64,000 nucleotides of DNA from Leptidea sinapis. Its lineage: Eukaryota > Arthropoda > Insecta > Lepidoptera > Pieridae. The notes beneath the pieces are model-generated. The model was not told the origin of the DNA. It ran no database searches and saw only the letters and a list, made by a program, of their open reading frames with translations. Position 1 is the stretch's first letter, and the number at the start of each line of letters is the position of its first letter. A program made the translations under genes and the position numbers. Below are positions 9,401 to 22,700 of this stretch, one piece after another. Location of the stretch: contig NC_066309.1 in the NCBI RefSeq assembly GCF_905404315.1, forward strand, positions 5,704,001 to 5,768,000, read 5' to 3'.

Positions 9401-12400
9401 AAAGAAGCTTGTTTCTGATCTTGCAGAAGTTAAATCTCAATGTTATACCATACAAAAATCTAACCAAGACATTGAGCGATCCCTAGAATTTATTAATAAA
9501 CAATACGAAGAATTGCGTTTAAAAATGATAACATTGGAAAAAGAAAATAAGGCAAACAGAAGCAGTATATTGTTATTAGAATCAAAAATTCAAGAGATGC
9601 ACCGGATGACGCGTTCTTCAACTGTAGAAATTCGCAGTGTCCCTGAAAAGAATAATGAATCTAAAGAAGATCTAACCACGACTGTTTCCGATATAGCAAA
9701 AACAGTGAACACTAAACTGCAGCTAGCGGGCCTTCGTGACGTTTACCGCAGTACTGGAAAACCTGGATCTATTAGGAACATAATAGTAGATTTCACTAGA
9801 GTACAGGACAAATACGATCTCCTCGCCTCTGTTCGCAACTTCAATAAATCGCGCAAGCCGGCAGACAAATTACATACACAACACATTGGACTGTCTGGGG
9901 AGAAGAAACCCATCTTTGTCGATGACCATTTGCCCGCTTCGATAAAAAAGCTATTCTACCAAACTCGGACGTACGCTAGAGACAACGGGTATAAATTTTG
10001 TTGGACTTCGAACTCCAAGGTGTTCCTTCGTAAGGATCAAGGGCTCAGACAAATCCTGATAAAATCTGAGCAGTGCCTACAAGATCTTGATCAAAAACTA
10101 TGACTAAGTATTACTCCCGTACGATTGTTGCTGTTATCAGATACTATGTTAAGAAAAATCTATCATTTTATTACAAACAAACCATGTAAAACACACTTCT
10201 TACACGAACATTATAAACTCACACAAATATCTCTTTATAACTCTATTTTTTTAATAATTGCAACACACACTTATCACGTTTCTAAAAACAGAATCATAAC
10301 ATACACAAATTCGATTTACATACTTTATGACTATTTTAGCATTAATAACTTATTCATGAATTCAGATAATCTCTTATTTAAGATAATTGATAAACATAAA
10401 CCTATTTATTTGAAAATTGATATATTTAAAAATACACTTTACACTAGCCGTCCTTGTCCGTGCTATATTTTGTTGATAAATCTTTGCAATGCTTGATCTA
10501 ATCACAAACGAAATAGATGCTTTTAGTGTCGCAAACTCCTTTCAGTGCTCACACGATCAATTCTTACAAATAATAGGTAGCCCCGCTAGATGTATTAAAA
10601 GCCTTCATATAAATATCAGGAGCTGACAGTTTTTCTTAGCAGGTTGGGCTCGGACGTTGATATTCTTATTCTAAGTGAGTGCTGGCTTAAAAATACCCAT
10701 CAATTACCGCCACTAGATGGTTACGCTTCATATTGTACCCACAATAACAAACTGCAGAACGACGGCGTAGTGATGTACGTTAAACAATATTTGGACGTTA
10801 TAGTCTGGGAACCTAAATTTGAGGATGGAAATTGCATAATATGTACCATTGGTAAAGATTTTGCGTTTATCGGTATCTATCGCTCCCCATCATATTCCAA
10901 CATAGACAACTTCATAAATTCTCTTACAACTGTAGTCTCCAGCTTAGATACGTTTAAAAATATTGCCATATTGGGGGATATAAATATAGACATTAAGCCC
11001 AATAATACCGACAGATGTTCGGATTACTACCTGACATCTACGGCTGCTCTAGGTTTATTACCGGCCCACACATTCCCTACTAGAATACACAATTGCTTGG
11101 ATCATATACTCTTAAAAACAAACCTCACTTCTAAAGCTATAGTCTTTGATTCCCCTATAACTGATCATCTTCCCATTATGCTGAGCATCGACCGTGGTCG
11201 ATTACATCATGGCGATAATTCAAACAGGACTAAAACTAGCGTAGACTATGAAGGTGTTCGGAAGGCACTCGATACATCCGACTTTTCCTCTATCATGTCT
11301 ACTATGGACGCAGATTTGGCAACTAACCGACTAACTTCTATAATTACCAACACTATGAGCCTTTTTACAAATTTAATAGTCACATCTCGAAAAAGACATA
11401 ACATAAAGTCCTGGATAACTCCAGGTCTACTTCGATGTATGCGTAATAGAGACAACTTACATAAAAAATTACGTCAAAACCCTACTAATCACATTCTTGA
11501 TACAACATATAAAAGATACCGTAATTTTCTGAGTAACCTTCTGCATAAACTGAAACGTGAATTTCAAAAAAATGAGTTTTTGAAAACACATAAAAATCCA
11601 AAAGCCATGTGGATGGTGGTTAAAACTGCTACAAATTTCAATTCAACTCGGAAACCAGAGTCCTCACAGCCTCTCCTTACCTTATACGATGATCCTCATA
11701 TTGCAGTTAATGCAGTTAATAAGCACTTTGTGAGTTTAGCTAAAAATCTAGCAGCTCAGATTGTTCCCAATACCACAAGAATGGAGTCACTGACAACCTC
11801 CACACAATCCAACTCCCTTGTTCTCCTTGAGATTGGTACTGATGAAGTTGAACGCATAATCTGTGGACTACGAGACGACTCTGCTCCGGGTTGGGACCGA
11901 ATTACACCCTTGGTAATCAAAGCGTCCAAAAAAGTCCTGATACCTCCAATCACACATATCTGTAACATTTCCATATCTACGGGTGTGTTTCCTGATGTAA
12001 TGAAAAGAGCCTTAGTCAGTCCCATTTATAAACAAGGGGATAAAGGGGACGTATCTAATTATAGGCCGATTTCGGTTTTACCAGTCCTGTCCAAGGTCCT
12101 GGAAAGGATACTTAACAACCATCTTGTTAAATTTCTCAATAAATATGACATAATAGCTAAAAATCAATTCGGGTTCAGAAAGGGTATATCTTCAGAAATT
12201 GCAACCACAAATCTTATTAGTAACGTAGTGAGTAAACTTGATAATAAAATAAAATGTTTTGCAATCTTCTTAGATCTCTCCAAAGCCTTTGACACGGTAT
12301 CAATTCCGACCTTAATCACTAAGTTAGAGCGTTATGGAATTCGAGGTCAAGCGCTGGGAATTTTCCGGAGTTATCTTTTGAATCGGCAACAGAGTGTGAA

Positions 12401-13677
12401 AATAGACAAGCATATGAGTGACACGGAGTTAATTGACCACGGTGTCCCGCAGGGCAGTATCTTGGGACCTACACTCTTCCAGCTGTATGTCAACGATCTG
12501 TGCAAACTAAACATACCATACTGCAGCATATACGCGTATGCAGATGACACCGCACTCGTTGTACATGGTAATGACTGGAGTAGTGCCAAACAGCACGCCC
12601 AAGAAGCGATTAACATCGTAGCCGATTGGCTTTCAACTAATTTACACACACTAAATATCCGGAAAACAGAAATTCTTCCTTTTTCCTTAACATCTGCTTC
12701 CTCGGTTCCACCTGAAAACTCAAATATTATTATACATACTTGTCATCCAATAACACCCACCTGTAACTGCCCCGCTCTCAATATTGTCTCCAGCGTAAAA
12801 TACCTCGGAATCCACATAGACTCTAACCTAAAATGGCATACACAAATAGAAGCGTTAAAAGTGAGGCTGCGGAAATTAATATACATATTTAAGACGTTAC
12901 GACACTTGACTGATCCCAATACGGTGAAAACTGTATACCTTGCCTTATGCCAATCACTTTTGACCTATTGTATCCCTGTTTGGGGTGGAGCCCGCGTAAC
13001 TATTATGTTAAGTCTGGAAAGAGCTCAAAGAGCTATTCTAAAGATAATGCTTTATAAACCTATCCGATACTCTACCAACCTCCTTTACTCAGAATGCCAA
13101 GTCTTAACGGTCCGGCAACTATATATTCTTCGGAGTGTATTAAGAAAACATGCGACCCTACCCCTCAACGTGACTGTTCTTGAACGACGCCGATATGTCC
13201 CATAATAAAATGTAAAACGGCCTTCGCAAAACGTCAATATGATGCTCTCTCCTCTAAGCTTTACAATAAGATTCATGAGAAGACTTTTATCTACACACTA
13301 AGCAATTTTGAGATAAAAAAGAAAACCACCACTTATCTTAAACAATTATCATATTCAGAAACGGAAAGTCTACTGTAACCTACTCACTAAGAATTACACA
13401 CACACACACACACACACACATACATTCACATTTAATTTTTAATTTTTGTTTCGTTTGTCATTGTCATTTGTCGAGGAATCACTGACTCCGAAGATACAGT
13501 TTTAACTAGTTTCGGGGTCAGAGGTCTTTTAATATCACTGCAAAACCAAATTTTCAATGTTCAATGTATTGTTACAATTAGCGATAAAAAGATGAAAATA
13601 ATTGGTATTATGTAATAATTATTGTACATTTAGTAATTTAAGTTATTTGCAGTGAGTGTAAAAGAACATGAAATAAA

Positions 13678-13711
<34 letters not shown>

Positions 13712-16700
13712 GCACATTCAGATTATTTTCAATCGATGTTTCTTTCACCCTCTACTAACCAAAGCGATCAGAACAGGACTCAGCCAAACTCTAGTTTCTC
13801 AATAAGTGAAATAGAAATAATACCAGATGAGCTTAATAAACAACTCAAATCTGTAGACCTTACTAAGGGAGCAGGACCTGATCGAATTCCCCCATTATTA
13901 ATACAAAAATGCGCAGATGTACTAACGGAACCTCTTACTATATTATTCAAACGTTCATTACGGGAAGGAGTAGTTCCGAAAATCTGGAAGTCTGCATTTA
14001 TCACCCCCATACACAAAAATGGCAGCAGAAATGACATTAAAAATTACAGGCCAATTTCAAAGTTATGCATTTTCGCTAAAGTTTTTGAAAAATAAGTTTA
14101 CTCCCAAGTCTATAATAGTCTATCAACCTTATTTATCCCCGAACAGCATGGATTTATTAGAAATCGCTCAACTACGTCTAATCTACTATCATTCCTAAAT
14201 TACACAACATTTAACATGGATTCTGGGGGTCAAGTAGACTCTATATTCACAGATTTTCGTAAGGCATTCGATCGAATTGACCATAAAATACTACTCCAGA
14301 AAATTCTTTCGGCAGGAATTCATGGTAATTTATATAGGTGGTTTACCTCGTACATTGAGAACAGATCACAGGCTGTGGTTCTCAACGGATACTCATCAGA
14401 ATGGAACTTCGTGCCCTCTGGGGTCCCTCAAGGATCCTTGTTGGCTCCATTGTTGTTTAATATCTTCATTAACGATATCGCTGCTTGTTTTCAACATTCC
14501 AAATTCCTACTATACGCAGATGATATGAAAATATTTAAACAAATTCGTGACGTAGATGACTGTCTTTTATTACAACAAGACATGCACAGGTTTGAAAAAT
14601 ACTGTAGCATCAACAAACTAGACCTGAACGTTCCGAAATGTTACGCTGTAACATTTACCCGTAAGCCTAATTTTATTAAATTTCAATATTCACTTAATGA
14701 TCATCCACTCAAAATTGTAAATGAGATACGTGATCTAGGCGTAATTCACGACTCTAAGCTTTCATATGATAAACACATTGAAAACATCGCTAATAGAGCC
14801 AACCAGTGTATAGGATTTATCAAGAGATCTTGTTCCCAATTCTCAAGTATCAAGGTTATAAAAACGTTGTATTGTACATATGTTCGTAGCATACTCGAGT
14901 ATTGTACACAAATTTGGAACCCTCAGTATGATATATATATTAACAGATTAGAATCAATCCAACGCAGATTTGTTAAATACCTTGAATATAAGTGCAAGAC
15001 ATACGACAATGATTATGATTCAAGATGCAGGAGATATCATATATTACCACTCCACGAGAGACGCAAAATAGCTGATATTCTATTCTTAACAAAAATAGCA
15101 CAATGTCACATTGACGCTCCCCATCTTGTCTCGAATATAAATTTAAATATTCCCAGAATCTCTGCAAGACATCCTAAATATTAACATATACCCCACTGTG
15201 CGTCAAATTACAAACAAAACTCATTCTTCTCAAGAGCATCTCACTGCATAAATAATCTTAAAGGCTTTCCTGCTTTTGACCTGTTTAATTCATCCACAAA
15301 TTCTATCAGATCAAAAATTACTAAAAACTGGTTTAATGTGTTTCCCTAACTGTTACTATAAACATAATTGAACGTAGTGTTTAAATTCTCTCTGAACATA
15401 ATAAATGTAATACCTATGTAATTATTAACATATTATATATAACACTTGTATAAGAAAAAACAAATAAAAAAGATGTACCTATATTATGCTATGTGTTATT
15501 AGAAACAATATGCGAAAACTATTAAATGGTGTAAAATGTTCACATTATTTTTTAGTAATTAAGTTATTGTAACACTGTAAGTTTTCCAAATAAAATAAAT
15601 TAAATAAAAATTGCACCATATGATAGTCAACAATTAATGTGAACATGACACATTTCTTAACACTTCAATTCCTAATAGTTTTCTAAAACTACTAAATATT
15701 CACTATTTTTATATGATTATTTACTTCAGGCACAGCACTCGAGAGTCAAGTAAGCCAAGATTGACTAATGATGTTTCATAAGGTGTTTGGCTTAGCAACA
15801 CATCCATTGGGTTAAGAATGTCAAAGGTGTTATCTCTGAATGCTAAATTTCGTCCATAAATAAACAATTTTGACACCTACACTACACTAGTGCCTACCAA
15901 TATGCTACCACTTGCTAATTTGGGTTTTTAACTATACCAATATATATTGTAATCGGCAGGATGTAGCATATTGATAAATAAAGACATTCAACAACATTTT
16001 TGATGAGTTGTTGGTACATACCACCTACCAATACCTACAATTTGGTGAATGTCTTGATTGCTTTATCACTTATCAACTCCACTTCAATGTTCACAAATGT
16101 ACTACATTTTTTTTTCATGGAAAGGGAGGACCACTTAATACCAGGTGACCCATACACTCTTTACGGGTCACCTGGTATAAAGTGATCTCTTGCAACACCA
16201 GAGGAATCACAAGACCATTGCCGGCCTTTAAGGAAGATGTACGCGCTTTTTTTTAAGGCACCCATGTCTTGTAGTAATTAATAACACTTTAACACACGGA
16301 TTCTATAGATAGAATAGATTTTACAGATGCACCCTACTCCCTCACCAAGTTCTGGCCGTTATTTTGTTTATAAGATGGTTTATTTTGCTTGTATAATTTG
16401 TTTCAATAGCTTTTTCATACATTAACTCAAATCATCCTAACTATAAGCAATCTATTAATAAAACGTAAAATAATACGTATTGACAGAACACTGTGTGAGT
16501 GCCTTAATCGCGTAGATCTGAGGCATACCGCGCGAACAGAGTTTCACGGAACGGACAGGTTCTCCAGTTGAAGTTCTGTATAAAACAATTAGTGTAAATA
16601 CCTAAGGCGATAAATGTTTTTCTTAAAAATATGTTAGAGAAGGGTATGTCCAGGTCGAATGGTATGAGCTTATTCAAAAAAGTTTAAATTTTTTAAATTT

Positions 16701-19700
16701 AAGATGTGTGTACAGGTCAATATGTGTCGGGTCCGCTAGTATTCATATGAATATGAATGTTTTGTAAGGTTGGTTATATATAATTTTCTAAAAGATAATA
16801 TAATATAAATTTATCTCTAGAAATCATTATCCACTGTCAAATGTTCGGCTGCAAATAATGAATCAATATGGAGTGACAAATGCTTAAAGTTTGAAAGCAG
16901 ATTAAAAGAACTAACAATGATGCTTGCTAAAATGGAGGAAGACAAATTAACGAGAGAATCTGAGTATCAAGAAGCACTGAAATTGGAAAAGGATAAACTT
17001 GCTCAGGTATTTTATATTAGCTAATTCATTTGATCAATCCAAACGCGTTTCATACGACATTTTTTAATAAGACCCATGGAATAATTTTTATTTATAAATT
17101 ATAGTCAACCTCACAGTGGAAACGGTAGAGTCTCAGTTAAATTGCTTTTTTTCTCTTTGTTTGTGTTAAAAAATTACTATATTCACCAGAGACAATAATG
17201 CTTCTTGATCATACATTTAACTGGCTATGAGATAAGGCAACATAATAACATCAAATACATTAATTAGGTGCCTCTTAAGTGCTGAAATAGTAAAGAACGC
17301 AAGCTTAATATCTTTGATCATAAACGTTGTTATGGTTTTCTTATGGAAAAGGAGGACAAACAAGCGTGCGGTTCTGGTGTTAAGTGATCACCGCCGCCCA
17401 CATTCGCGTGCAACACCAGGTCAAATAGTTCGAGCTGATACTGAGGCACGTCAGACCAGACATGGCAGAAATTCTCCATAATATGTGGCCGGACCTGCGC
17501 TTTCTAGAGCGCTGGAATATGGGCCGGCTTGAAGTATTGCCATGCTCTGTTTATCACGCCCAGCTTCTTTGGAGCTAATTTGGCTTTTCCCGCCAGATCA
17601 CCGCGGAAGTGGCAATCGCTCGTGATTTCATGGTCCAGTATTCCGATACTAGGCGAGTTTTTAAAGGAAGTGTGTCGAAGAGTTGTTTTTAGTGGTAAAC
17701 GCGCAAACTTGAGTCTTCTGGGGGTTAAATAATTGGCCAATGTTCATTTAACCCTATTCCGCGACCATCTCAAGAGAGGACTCGATAGTAGACACAAGTT
17801 TCTTCCGGCACTATTCGACGATTTCCCGAGAGAGACCTGCATGGCCCTATTATACGGCTTCACGAGTACTTTCGTCTTCATATCAATGTATGTTGGAGAT
17901 GTCCATCATATCATTGATATGCAGAAGAAAAAGTGTAGGAGATAGCACACAGCCTTGGGGCACTCCAGCGTTCATGGGCTTCGGGTTCGAGCAATAACCG
18001 TAGACAACGACCTGTGTGCTGCTGGACCCAGTAAGGAAGCTGGAGGTCCATTTGCATATACTCTCGGGAAGCCCAAACGGTGGAAGGTATACCAGAAGAT
18101 CGCCTGCCGACCGACCATGGTATACCAGAGCTGGTGGTTAATTATGATCTCAATGATTTTGGAGAGCAGGAAGATAATAACTATAGGCCTGTAGTTTGGC
18201 GGATCCGAACTGTCTCCTTTTATTGGATCTGATGGACAAGGGCTGACTTCCAAAAGTATGGGACTAAACGCGTTATAGGCCAAGATCCCAAGCCAGACGC
18301 GTATTTTCTGACGAACGAAATATGGACGATTGAATAGTGTTAGTATGTAATACAATCGCATGCTTACCTGATGGCTTGCTCGGCCGACCAATTTCCTGGT
18401 AATCAAGGTACATAAAAACATAACTGTCCTCGCGTAAATTCTCCATGCTATTTTTACGTATATTTTAGACAATATCATTTAAAATAAGTCATCAATACTC
18501 CCAGACACATTCCGTCGACCGTATTGCTTTGCAGACCTTAAAGATCCTAAAGTAAATACTTAACTTCACGTAAATTTTTGCTCCGTTTTAATTATTTTTC
18601 TGATTTTTTGCTGAGCTGAATTATAAAAAGACTTGCAAAATTATGCACAAATTGTAGTCTGGGGTGCGTGACCCAAGCCAGTCGGCATTGTGCCCGTTGA
18701 AATCACCTAAGACTATGATTTCATTTGGGCTCCGGTCCTAGACACTAACCTATGTGAAACATTCTAGCACCAGGCCGCTGTTCTGTGCGAGTATGGTAAT
18801 TAACCCGGACGAGTCTGTTCCGTGCGTGCTGACGTCATAAGACGGTAGCGTGACTCTCCCACTTCTAAAAAGCCCTTAGTCGACTCTTACGTGTCGTAAG
18901 GGTCGACTAAGGGTCTGGCATTTCCCTGTTCTTTTTACGCCCCCGGGAAAGACAGGCCAGATATATTTAACAAATATTTTTTTAAATATGACACTAACCC
19001 TCATATGAGACAAGAGAAGAACTTTTAATTCTTGTAATTCTGAAAGTTATTAATAACATTAAAACTGATAATTTTTCATGCAATATATTTTTCCAAATTT
19101 ATACACACATCGCAGATGATATGAATATAACTAAGTATATTTTATTCAAGGAAAAGGCACATCTTCTGAAAACAGCAGATCTTAGTGAAAAAAACATACT
19201 AGCTAACTATCAAGAAAATTTAACCAAAAAAGAGAAGCAAATTGACGAGTTACGATGCTCGTGTTCACAACTGAGAGACAAGCTGTGCCACTTAGAATGT
19301 CAACTCAGGTACAACAAATTTAATATTTACTTTTTAAATAACTACTTATTATATTAATTAGTGCATAATCATCGCTACTTCATGATTTAATTAACTAAGT
19401 TATTACACCCGTCCACTACACTGCATTGCCACTCAACATCTTTCCGGAACATGCAAAGAGGATGTAAATATTACTTAATAAGAGGCGGGGCTACCTAAGT
19501 AAAAATTGAAATTTAGTTTATTATAAAACATGCAGTGATTTAATATAAGTTTGAAACAGTAGTTATTACAGTATGGCGATTGGCCACGAAGATTTTGATT
19601 TCTAACATTTGCTTGAAACGTAGTGAATTTCGGCTATCTTCGATTTTTACAAGATTATAGCCGTCATCTGTCAATCTATCAATGACTGCACGTTTCATAC

Positions 19701-22700
19701 AATCGGGTGAATCGCTTTTTTCTTAGGCTGGGGAGCTTCGCTAGGCTGGAGAGATGTTTCAAGACCTCTCTGAACTCGCCGGTGAACTCGAGCATCGCAC
19801 CACCGCTACGAACTTAATCTCATTATAATGGCATTGTCACCATTATGTGACGAGATTCTCAACGGTGTTGTTCTCGTGGTATTTTCGTTCACACAATCAA
19901 ACTGTGTCTTTCCAGGAAGTAGTATGTGGCCGGTAGCATTACTGCGATATCTTTGGTGCTGCAAGACTCAAGAGAGCGTGGTCGGCGCTTGACCTTGATC
20001 TCATAATACATACATCTTTTTCTTAGTACAAAGTAAAGGGTCACTTCAATTTTCGACCATTTTGTGCGGTCCTGGAGGTCTACTCGCAAAATCGACAACG
20101 ATACATTCGGAACGATACGATGATACTCCGAATATATCGCAACTATCCTACTCTAACAATTGTTCGAATTCCTTATCGCTTATCGTTACCATAGACTAAT
20201 ATTTTCAGTTTTTTACGATGTTAGTGTGAATGAAATATGTTCAAATCTAAACATTATCTGTGCTATGTCGCTGTTAAGTGTCAAAAGTCAAAACATAGTT
20301 TAGGCGCTAAGGACCATGCCAGACTCTGCACCACCAATTTGGGATCATTTACACATAATGTAAATGTTAAAAAAAATATGTCATGAAATTAATATGACCA
20401 TTTAAAATTGAATAAATAATACAAAACTTGCGGATAGTAAAATGTAAAAGAAAAGTAACTCAACCCTTCTTGTCGACTTCCAATTTCCCAGGCGGCCATT
20501 TGCATTATTTCTACGCATAAACTATCAACAAAATGACTTAAATGTAGTAAAGTAAGTAGTAAAAAAATCCTGTTGAATAGTAAATCACATATAATTATTT
20601 CAATAATATTTATTAAGTATGTATATTGTATGGCAAATATATCTATACAACTTGAAACGATAATAGCATCGACAGCCTAGAAGGTGTCGTTGAGATTATC
20701 GTAAAAGTGACGTTTGATTATTTGTGAAATTCGAATATTCGTCTCTGACATTTTCAACTAAGAGTAGGGTTAGGACCGATAATATCGAAAAATATTTCGT
20801 TCGTTCAATCATTGTTTCGACATTTATTACGATGTAACTAAGAGTAGGATTCGACACGACAAATGCGACGATTTATCGAATATCGATTTTAGGAGTAGGC
20901 CCCCTGAGTTTTCCGCATCCAGACCTTCCAGGCCGCTCGCATGAAATCGTCCGTCCATCTTGCTCTATATACAATACATATAACAACGCCTTGCAGCTCT
21001 GGCACTAGGCCACGGCCTACCATTTCATAAATAGATAAATAAAACTGTTGTGATTTTGGTTTTTTTATTATTTTTATCAGTGAGAAGAATCAGACGTCAA
21101 ATATGTTAGAAAAAGAAGTCCAAAAGTCTCACATAGAAGCGGCAACACTGAGAGCTAAGAACGCAACGTTGGAGCGAGACATCATTGACCGCGACAAACA
21201 GATACTGCAACTAAACACGAGGTGTGCGTCTGTAGATAAGGTAATTGATACTGACAAGTGTTTGAAAACATAACACAATGATTATGTTTTATTACCTTTT
21301 TAATACACAAATAAAATTTGAAAAAATTTTTTAAATAACGATGCGGGACTCGAACCCACCCTCTGGCGTTCCGTGCCAGTGCTCTCTACTTTTTATCACC
21401 AGAGGTTATCAACTGTAAAATAGATCCTGTAGATGAAGCCACAACCTGAGAGTTGAACAAAGCATACAAGATTTTATGACGACACGTCACTTGAACGGTT
21501 AGCTCAGTTGGGTGAGCACTGGCACGGAACACCAGTGGTTGTGGGTTCGAGTCCCGCATCGTTCATAAAAAAATTGTTTTCAACACTTATTTGTGTATTA
21601 ATCCTAGAAGTGAGGTTATCACTTTAAAAATATAACAAATTGTTTACCTTTTTAATATAAATTAATAATACATTTCAGTTTGTCAAAATATTATTACAAA
21701 TTTTTTTTATTACATAACCTTCCAATATAATAATAATATTTATTACACTTTTTACACAAATTATCTTGCACCAAGTTAAGCAGGCACACAGGCTATATAT
21801 TATATATTATATAGCCTGTGTTATGGGTTACAAGACAATGATATATTTAATACAATATACTTACTTAAACATACATATATTCATATAAACATACATAAAG
21901 ACATTTAAACATCCATGACTCGGAAACATACATCCATATTCATCATTTAAATGCTTGCACCTACCGGGATTTGAACCCGGGACCTCTAGCTTAGTAGGTA
22001 GGATCGCTAACCACTCGGCTATACAGGTACGTCAATATCAACAGACTTCAGCTCTATTTCATTCTTGGTACGTCCAAATAGCATTTCATCATGTAAAATC
22101 ATATATTATTATATTTATTATTGTAATGTATAAAAATACCAACTTACAAAAAGGCATACTATACCTACACTGTGTTAGAATATTCCTGTACTATATTTGA
22201 CACGGATATGCAGTAAAATGCGAACACCTGCTGTGTTGTACGGATCAGAGTGTAGGGCGACAAACAAGCACCAACCAAATAAACTGCACACGACAGAAAT
22301 GCGCACGCTACGCTGGTCTGCGGGTGTCACACTTCTAGACAAAATCCGAAATGAGTACATCAGAGGAAGTTTTAAAGTTGCCCCAATAGTCGAGAAGGTC
22401 AAAGAGAAACGCTTAAGGTGGTTCGGTCACATTTAAAGGCGCCCAGACGATCAAATGCTTCATATGCATAAGCTTCACTTACCCTAGACATGCCAATAAC
22501 GAAGCATACGCGTGGAAGACCACCCGCCACCTGGTTGACGACAGTCCAAAAATACTTGAAAGAAGCTCATCTTATAGCTGACGTGGTGCAAAACCGAGCC
22601 GAAGAGGAAGAAGAAGAAGACGCAGTTAAATGCGAAGATACCACTTAACATAAAATGAAAAATAAAAACCCCTTAGATTAAACGCTACACTAAAAAAAAC

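Larger units (their letters stand above)
9138..13712 (+). mobile_element. CR1/jockey-like LINE without RNase H, lightly damaged
   Basis: Two-ORF LINE in the same orientation as Sas-6, in intron 3. ORF1 (9138-10103) is intact. ORF2 is broken by two frameshifts. The 3' part holds a CA microsatellite (13396-13420) and ends in an ATT repeat (~13679-13711) after AATAAAAAG. A microsatellite-like 3' end instead of poly(A), EN plus RT without RNase H, and an FP25K-like ORF1 fit the CR1/jockey assemblage. The exact clade is uncertain and the left limit given here is the ORF1 start, not the element start. Confidence 0.8.

Noticed and set aside
10125..10496. 123-codon ORF between LINE ORF1 and ORF2
   Set aside because: AT-rich low-complexity translation without homology; it lies in the inter-ORF spacer and overlaps the real ORF2 start.
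16690..16745. Helitron 3' end (GTGTCGGGTCCGCTAGT)
   Set aside because: CTAG-T is present but no clear hairpin or matching 5' TC end was found, so it was not listed as an element.
17955..18194. 79-codon plus-strand ORF
   Set aside because: Complement of a decayed reverse transcriptase on the minus strand.
19116..19150. Upstream acceptor for Sas-6 exon 5 (AG at 19114-19115)
   Set aside because: It gives the wrong phase and an immediate stop with exon 4. The TTCAAG acceptor at 19150 keeps frame.
21491..21565. Functional tRNA gene
   Set aside because: Acceptor, D and T arms fold, but the position of U33 is C, the anticodon stem has a mismatch, and it is embedded in a dispersed repeat.
21963..22027. 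tRNA gene on the minus strand
   Set aside because: Box A and B are the head of a SINE that continues into a recognisable body.
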